NCBI GenBank assembly: GCA_025677815.1
Contig: JAIXMP010000043.1
Location: 124,001 to 188,000, forward strand
Length of the DNA stretch: 64,000 nucleotides
DNA from: Phascolomyces articulosus
Taxonomy: Eukaryota; Mucoromycota; Mucoromycetes; Mucorales; Lichtheimiaceae
Direction: 5' to 3'
Shown here: in pieces, positions 58,150 through 64,000 of the stretch
How positions within the stretch are numbered: the first letter of the stretch is position 1
Layout of the letters: the number at the start of each line of letters is the position of its first letter
Made by a program: the position numbers and the translations under genes
The notes under the pieces: model-generated
What the model saw: only the letters and a program-made list of their open reading frames with translations
Told to the model about the DNA's origin: nothing
The model's database searches: none

Positions 58150-61100
58150 TATGCCATTATTAGATCCCACACCAATCATGGTGCAGCCATTTATGGATGA
58201 CAATGACGACGAAATTCTTCTTAGTCTTACTCATCACATGTATATTAATAACCATAACGACATGGATAATAATGATATTAATAATGAAGATAGCAGTGAG
58301 GTTGATGCACCTATTAATAAAAGCCAATCTTCAGTTAACGAAAATGAGCCGATTAAATGCTGTGTCCCCCCAATGAAAGAATTTGATGAGCAACTCAAGC
58401 AAAGTGTTGAGTTGTATCAAATCATCTAGGAAAAGAACATTACTGATGATGCATATAATCGAATTTTAGAGTTCATCAACGATTGCCTTACTAGCAAAGA
58501 ATTAGGAAAGAATAAAACTGCATGATGATTAATATGCTGTATTTGTTTCTCATGATATGAATTATATAGCTGGAAAAACAATCCTGTCGAAGTACAAGGC
58601 CGAAACAAAAATTACTGAAATGTACCCTGTCAAACCAGTCTACTATGACTATTATCAAAATGGTTGTCAAATGTATACAGATTATGTATCTATTGCATGC
58701 CCATGTGGTCAGCATCAGTACAAGCAAAACAGTTCAAATAACCTGCAGGCTGTATCAACAATGCTGTACATGCTATTAGCTGAGCAATTAGTAGCATTAA
58801 TTTCAAATGACACTAGAAGAAACAACTTAATAACATTGGCAGATCGTGAAAGTGAGGAACATGGAGTGCAAGAAGATTTTTTCGATGGCAATATGCACAA
58901 AGGACAAAAAAGTAGTTTGTTCAAAAGAGATCTGGATATTGCAATCTCATTGTTTATTGATGGATTTACACCTTTCTGCAAGGGAAAATCAATATGACGA
59001 TTTTTAACATCATTATCTTAAACCTTTCATCAAAAGAATGGTAAGATCAATAGAATATTTCAAAAAAAGTACCATATTAAAATTTCAATTATAGATGCAA
59101 AAATGAAAATATGATTCAAGTTTGCATATTACCAGTCAAACCATAAAATATGGAAAATTTTCTTGAACCTTTATTTATGGAGCTATGCAAACTTCAAACG
59201 GCTGGACTAAAAGTCGAGTGTGCTAGTGGTGTGTTCCTGTTGAATGTTCAATTAATGCTCATGAGTGAAGATATAGTTGCTGTCTAAGAACTCATTTACT
59301 ATTCATACAGACCTTTGTATAGTTGTCGGATCTGCCCTATCAAGACCATAAAAGTGCCAAGTCCTGAAGGTGTTGGTAATGGAAATTACTTTAAAGGCTC
59401 CCGTGACACTCTTGAAGAATTTCGAGATATTGAACATTTTATTAGTGGCGCTCCAGTAAGTATTTGTTAACTGAAGAATAGAACAAGTATATTAACCTCT
59501 ACAATATAGGGTTTTTCGATAAAGGAGAAAACAAAGTTTGCAGAATTTGAAAGTTTTCATAGGGCTTCGTTCTTTGGATTAGATGAAATGCATCTGATTG
59601 GAACTAATGTGTCAAAACGTATATGGGACATGGTTAGTGGATCTTTTAATAATTCCACGACATTATTTGAATTGGATAAAACAGCAAGACAAATTATTGG
59701 AAGCGCCATCGAGGCATCTACTAATACAATCCCATCATCCATCTTCGAAGGAGACTTTAGAAGTGAGTTGGAAAGTTAATTTTTATTATGCACATAATCA
59801 TGACCTACACATTATATAATAGATTATCATACAAAATCTGGTAATATGAGATCGGTGGAATGGACTTGTTTTTTGTTGTTTGTTATCCCAACAATGGTTT
59901 GTGATATGCTGGAGTTACAACTTGGCGTTGAACAAGCAAAAGCTGTTATTGATGCATTGGTTTCCTTAGTAACAGGTTGTGCTATTGCTTTATCTTGGAG
60001 AATAACAGAAGATGATTTGAGAAAGATGGAAAGGTAGGATAATTTGTTACAGCAACTTTATAGATGGGTTAATTATATGAATTAATGGGTGATTATAGTT
60101 CTTTCGTTAACTGGAACCAATATATGTATAACCATGTTCCAATGAACATGTATTCCTCAAATATGCATTACCTTCGATATATACCAGAAATGGTTAAGTT
60201 ACTCGGGCCACTTCGTGGTTTTAGTGCACGATCAATGGAATGGGCTATTGGTAAGTAAAAATTTTGGATACTCCAAAGTATATATCTGCAAAAATCTACT
60301 AAAATACTAGAGGAATAAATGTAGGGTTTTTAAAAAAATGTATTAAATCACAAAAGAACCCAGGAGTCAATGCCGGTAATATTCTTCGTCGCCAGCAGTC
60401 ATGCAGATATTACAACTTGCCACTGGAGGATCAACAGGACCTGGAAGAAAATTCAGATAATGATTGATTAGAGTTGGCTTATTCATTGGATACCACAGAT
60501 AAAGATATTGAGCTGTAGAATCATTTTGAACGTGAAGTTGAAGATTATGCAGATGTTAATCTGCGACACTATCTTGTAAAATTTTGGAAACGAAAATTCC
60601 CCAATGATAGAATTGGAAGAAACGACATTGCGGACAGCATTATAGTAGGACGGCGACTTTATATGGATAGAGGAGTGTATGATGCAATCAAAGCGAAGCG
60701 AAAGATGGATAAACTTTGTCATTTTGTGAAGATGGATATAGAGGTGGATCAGAAAAAAGCCAGCCGCAACACTCCAAAGGACCTGCAAGTACAAACCTTT
60801 TTTGGTGAAGTTATCATGTACTTCGCACATGAATACAAGGGTAATGTGCGCAGATTCTTCACTAGTAGGTTAAGCACTGAAAAATTTAATCATTTAATTT
60901 CATTGGTAGGCAAAAAGTATATATTATGTCTTGTTGATATTCTGAATGGTGTGGAGCTTAATGGTGCTGGTTGTCCTTATGGCCCATATGGGATAGATCA
61001 TACTGGTGGTAGACGTTATGTTGTTGAAGTGGAAGCGATAACATGTCATGCTGGGATACTGAGTATGCCGATGACTACTACCTTGATAACTGACAGCACA

Positions 61101-61175
61101 ACATATCGAAATTATTACATTTACCCAAAAATGGTACCTAGAGCTATCGTAGCCGGTGATGTTGGATTATTATAA
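58150..61175 (+). pseudogene. Second TNP2-type transposase, different subfamily
   Basis: Begins directly at the right edge of the outer CACTA element (PLLDPTPIMVQPFMDDNDDE). Following blocks are YDYYQNGCQMYTDYVSIACP (CxC cluster), QEDFFDGNMHKGQKSS, LDIAISLFIDGFTPFCKGK, EPLFMELCKLQTAGLKVECA, YSCRICPIK, ASFFGLDEMHLIGTNVSKRI with WDMVSG (the D-x-MH core), RSVEWTCFLLFVIPTMVCDM and LGPLRGFSARSMEWAIG. A long C-terminal domain (60530-61172) ends GDVGLL. Introns are recognisable near 59460, 59760, 60035 and 60252. Stops at about 58429, 59286 and 60467 and frame shifts make it non-functional. Its 5' end has apparently been cut off by the outer element's insertion. No inverted ends of its own were identified. 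Confidence 0.75.
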
Positions 61176-61520
61176 TAAAATATACAGCATGATAATAGGA
61201 GGAGGGATTATTACACAGGATCTGTATATTTTTTGATAACATGATTTCACAGTATTTCACAGTATAATGGGTAATTATTGATTTTTTCTTTCACTTCCCT
61301 TTTTTTTCACACCTTAATTTATATCTTTCTATGTTTCTTTCTCGATGCGTTTCATGCTTCATCCACAACGTACTACAAACACATACTTCTAAAGAATATA
61401 TTTTAAATATTCTATTTATTATATGCACGGTAACTCTCTACTTTTTTAACTTGACTCAATTTATTCACTTACCTCGACATTTTCCTAACCCAATTAAGTT
61501 TTTTTTATATTCTTTTATCC
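61176..61520. other. Spacer with first copy of a 21-bp direct repeat
   Basis: T-rich sequence with no gene. A 21-bp direct repeat made of two TTTCACAGTA units plus T lies at 61246-61266 and again at 61597-61617, bracketing 330 bp. Confidence 0.5.
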
Positions 61521-61592
61521 TTTTTTGAGCCGTCTCGATCGGGATGCCAGCACCAGGCGATAGATCTTAGGAGACATAAGACAAATTTTAAC
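61521..61592 (-). repeat. Dispersed repeat A, copy 2
   Basis: Matches 33248-33322 (GATAGATCTTAGGAGACATA, then GACAAATTTTAAC on the plus strand). It sits at the right side of a 330-bp segment bounded by the 21-bp direct repeat. Confidence 0.55.
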
Positions 61593-61617
61593 TGTATTTC
61601 ACAGTATTTCACAGTAT

Positions 61618-62630
61618 TTTTCAGGATCCGCAGGATTTTTTTTATGGTGATTAAATCTTTGTTTATTATATACATCAATTACCAAACAATGATACTAATA
61701 CGAAATCATTTTTTTTTACATGTCAAGATATTTCTTCTGGCCAGGACCTTACAATTTGCTTATATGGTAAGTTATTATACATTTAATAATTTATTGAGAA
61801 TCGGATAAAAAAAGAGTGTCATTGTGGTTACTTTATAATCGTTTACTAATTTTCTCGTATCATTGTTGTTTCTTTATTTAGATATAAGCATTTTGTTTGG
61901 ATCTGGCTTTTGATTAGAAATGTCTTGATTTGTAAAAATACTAATAAAACGCTACAGTATTTTATTATTCATATCTACCACACCAATTGCTTTATCTACC
62001 ATTTCCTTTTACATATTCTGTTCCTTATTCAAGTACTAGTATATTTGATGGTTTACGTGCACCAGCACGTGTGAGACGTTGTAAAACATGTCATAATAAT
62101 ACTTGTGTTGGTAGAACAGGATGAGGAACGTGTCCTCTTTTAAATAATAACAACCATTAAATCTAATTTTTCAAAATAAACAAACCGACACATATGAATT
62201 TATATCATTCAACCATTGATACTACATGCATTTATTATTATTATTTTTATCATATATTACATAATTACTTCTTTTTCAATAAAAAAAACACCACATAGTT
62301 ACATAATAAGAGAGTTTTATATAGTACGTCTTTAAAAATTAGCCTCAGATTCGCTTCGGCCAATTTTCAAAATTATTAAATCCCTCAGCCCCACTTATGG
62401 TATCCGTATCGATTTTTTTTTTCAGTAGCAGAATAATACAAAAATTATAAACACTTCCCAATATCGATATCTTGAAGATAACGATTAGTAGTATTTGATA
62501 GATATACAGAATATGATTATTTTATTTACAAAAAAAGAGAGAAAGAGAATGCGGAGGGACTAAATCAAATAACATGAAAAAGCTTATTTAGTGTTTATAG
62601 TTATCATTATTAAACAGTAGTTACAATTCT
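61618..62630. other. Right edge of the transposon block, one zinc-ribbon-like fragment
   Basis: A frame at about 62037-62130 reads STSIFDGLRAPARVRRCKTC and then HNNTCVGRTG, a stop, and GTCPLL. This C-x2-C, C pattern is like the short zinc knuckle at the end of some transposase-derived proteins. No intact gene is present. The remainder is AT-rich and includes the 3' flank of the FYR-domain gene. Confidence 0.35.
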
Positions 62631-63896
62631 TCTTCTGTCATCGGTTTGGATGCCAAGTCATATCCTTCCATATTCTCAATCATACGCATCGTAATAATAT
62701 CCGAAAATCCATAAAACTATAAATTTCATGTTGGTTTTTTATTTACACATGGAAAATGATCCCTTTCTACTTCGCTTCATGTTTTTTCTCCCTTCATCCT
62801 CATTGATTCTTAATTGAATAAATGGATAAAAAGCAAACTTACCAATGGTCCGCTCACACGAGTTCCTTGTGATTTACTCTTTTTACACGCATCAGTCCAT
62901 GGTGCTGTCGGTGTTAATCCTGTAAATACAGTTTTAGATGAATTGACTTGAACTTTGAAAATGGGTCCATTTTCAGGATCGTCTCCTTCTTCTATTGTCA
63001 TGGTGTAATCATTTCCAAAATGAGATTTGGTTGCTTTGAAACCAATGGGATAAGGATGCTTGTAACGACACTGAATTATATTCAGATATGGTGATGGGTT
63101 TCACATGATATATCATAGTTAGCAAAATAAGATATGTAAATATTTTTTTTTTCGCTTTCATAAGAGGCAGGGGAACATAAAAACTTACACCTCGACCACT
63201 CCACCATTTCGATCTATTTTTTCCTGCATTTAAATGACCTAATTCCCAAATAGTCGTGCCTATTGAAACTATTTTTATGTTTTGAATATAAACCTCCAAT
63301 CTTCTGCCGTTGTCTCCAATTTTTCCTTTCTCCATTCCAAACTGTGGTAGATGATATGGAATGACTTACGTAATGTTATGGGTGTTGAAACACTGTCTGG
63401 CGCAAATGATTCTTCTTGTTTAGTTTTCGTGGGTAAAGGGTCGACCGATACTTGACGCATCTTATCATTTTGATCCAAGATCTCTTCCAAGTCCACCTAT
63501 TGAATCGTTTTGAACAAACGTATATATTACAGTCATCCATATAATATCCCCTCTTCCTTTTTAGCCTCTTACTGTATCATCAGGTTCTTCTCCTTTTAAT
63601 CGTCTTGATAACCGTGTGGGTTTTAATACAGGTTTAGGTGCACTATAACTATTTCTTGGTTTCTTTCGTGGAGGTGGAATACCTGACTGATAATAATTGC
63701 CAGCCAAAAAGAAACTCATCTTTAATAAAGAGTAGATTGACATTCATAGTAGAAAATTATATTCTTGGACAAATTACCTTAAATTGTTTCAATTCATTTG
63801 GAGCAAGGTCATTCTCAGGTCCTGTCAAACCCAGTTCCTGAAGTAACTTTTGGTTTTCTTCAATGAGTTGCTGCCGTTTTCGCTCATATTGACTTT
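62631..63896 (-). CDS. FYRN/FYRC-domain nuclear protein, 5' end outside or at the window edge
   Basis: Exons by frame: 63896-about 63776, about 63722-63575, about 63495-63371 (last base 63370), 63268-about 63199, about 63075-62843 and 62716-62631. The N-terminal part reads QYERKRQQLIEENQKLLQEL, then PPPRKKPRNSY and TRLSRRLKGEEPDDT, a basic segment likely for nuclear import. The FYRN region follows: ITLLSIGTTIWELGHLNAGK, SKWWSGRGCRYKHPYPIGFK, then the FYRC region with GPIFKVQV and VSGPLFYGFSDIITMRMIE. It ends KPMTEEEL at TAA. FYRN/FYRC pairs occur in chromatin proteins such as TBRG1 and trithorax/MLL and fold together. No SET, PHD or JmjC domain is visible, so a TBRG1-like factor is the closest type. 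The first visible exon begins after an acceptor, so the start codon lies at or beyond 63900-64000. Confidence 0.8.
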
Positions 63897-64000
63897 ATTA
63901 TTATATATATATATATTTATACATTAGCAAAAAAAAAAATAGTATTGTAGATGCATATATTCCATTGCGATTAAAAAAAAACAAGACCCCTTTCCATAAA

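Noticed and set aside
63269..63500. Read-through frame at the FYR-domain gene ending in WRFIFKT
   Set aside because: It runs through an intron; splicing from 63370 to 63268 restores the FYRN sequence.

Overview
The window reads as nuclear DNA of an early-diverging fungus, most probably a Mucoromycota (Mucorales-type) species. It is AT-rich, with many introns of about 60-180 nt carrying GTAAGT/GTATGT donors. Its proteins are typical fungal housekeeping proteins, and its transposon set (LINE with a PSEKQLxWARRF-type ORF1, Tc1, Crypton, Harbinger, Helitron, TNP2/CACTA) resembles that of Mucorales genomes. No genus can be named from sequence alone.

Left third (about 4-31.5 kb), host genes: an NPR/HAL5-type protein kinase (-), an alpha-arrestin with a PPxY motif (+), a VAP/Scs2 ER-contact protein (-), an Fmp52/HTATIP2-like short-chain oxidoreductase (-), the rRNA-processing nuclease FCF1 (-), Mediator subunit MED23 (+), the splicing factor SF3B4/Hsh49 (-) and the TORC1 GTPase Gtr1/RagA (+). 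The kinase, the arrestin and Gtr1 are all linked in other fungi to nutrient signalling and permease control, but they are not clustered here in any operon-like sense. Between FCF1 and MED23 (13.6-19.2 kb) lie decayed transposons: a Tc1 transposase, LINE ORF1, a probable LINE ORF2 tail, a frameshifted gene of unknown function and a pogo-type MITE.

Middle and right (31.8-61.6 kb), about 30 kb with no host gene: a Harbinger transposase with its partner ORF, a Crypton tyrosine-recombinase element, three copies of a 435-bp LTR (one a clean solo LTR with a CTTTT duplication), a Helitron remnant between two LTRs, a Tc1-like element with intact ends and TA duplication, and two nested CACTA-type elements beside a second TNP2 transposase. 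The 38-42 kb stretch is almost free of CG dinucleotides. Two of the three LTR copies have lost every CpG that the third keeps, a pattern expected from methyl-CpG decay or a RIP-like process.

Right edge: a FYRN/FYRC-domain nuclear protein (-) begins beyond the end of the window. No rRNA, convincing tRNA, CRISPR array or bacterial-type operon was seen.
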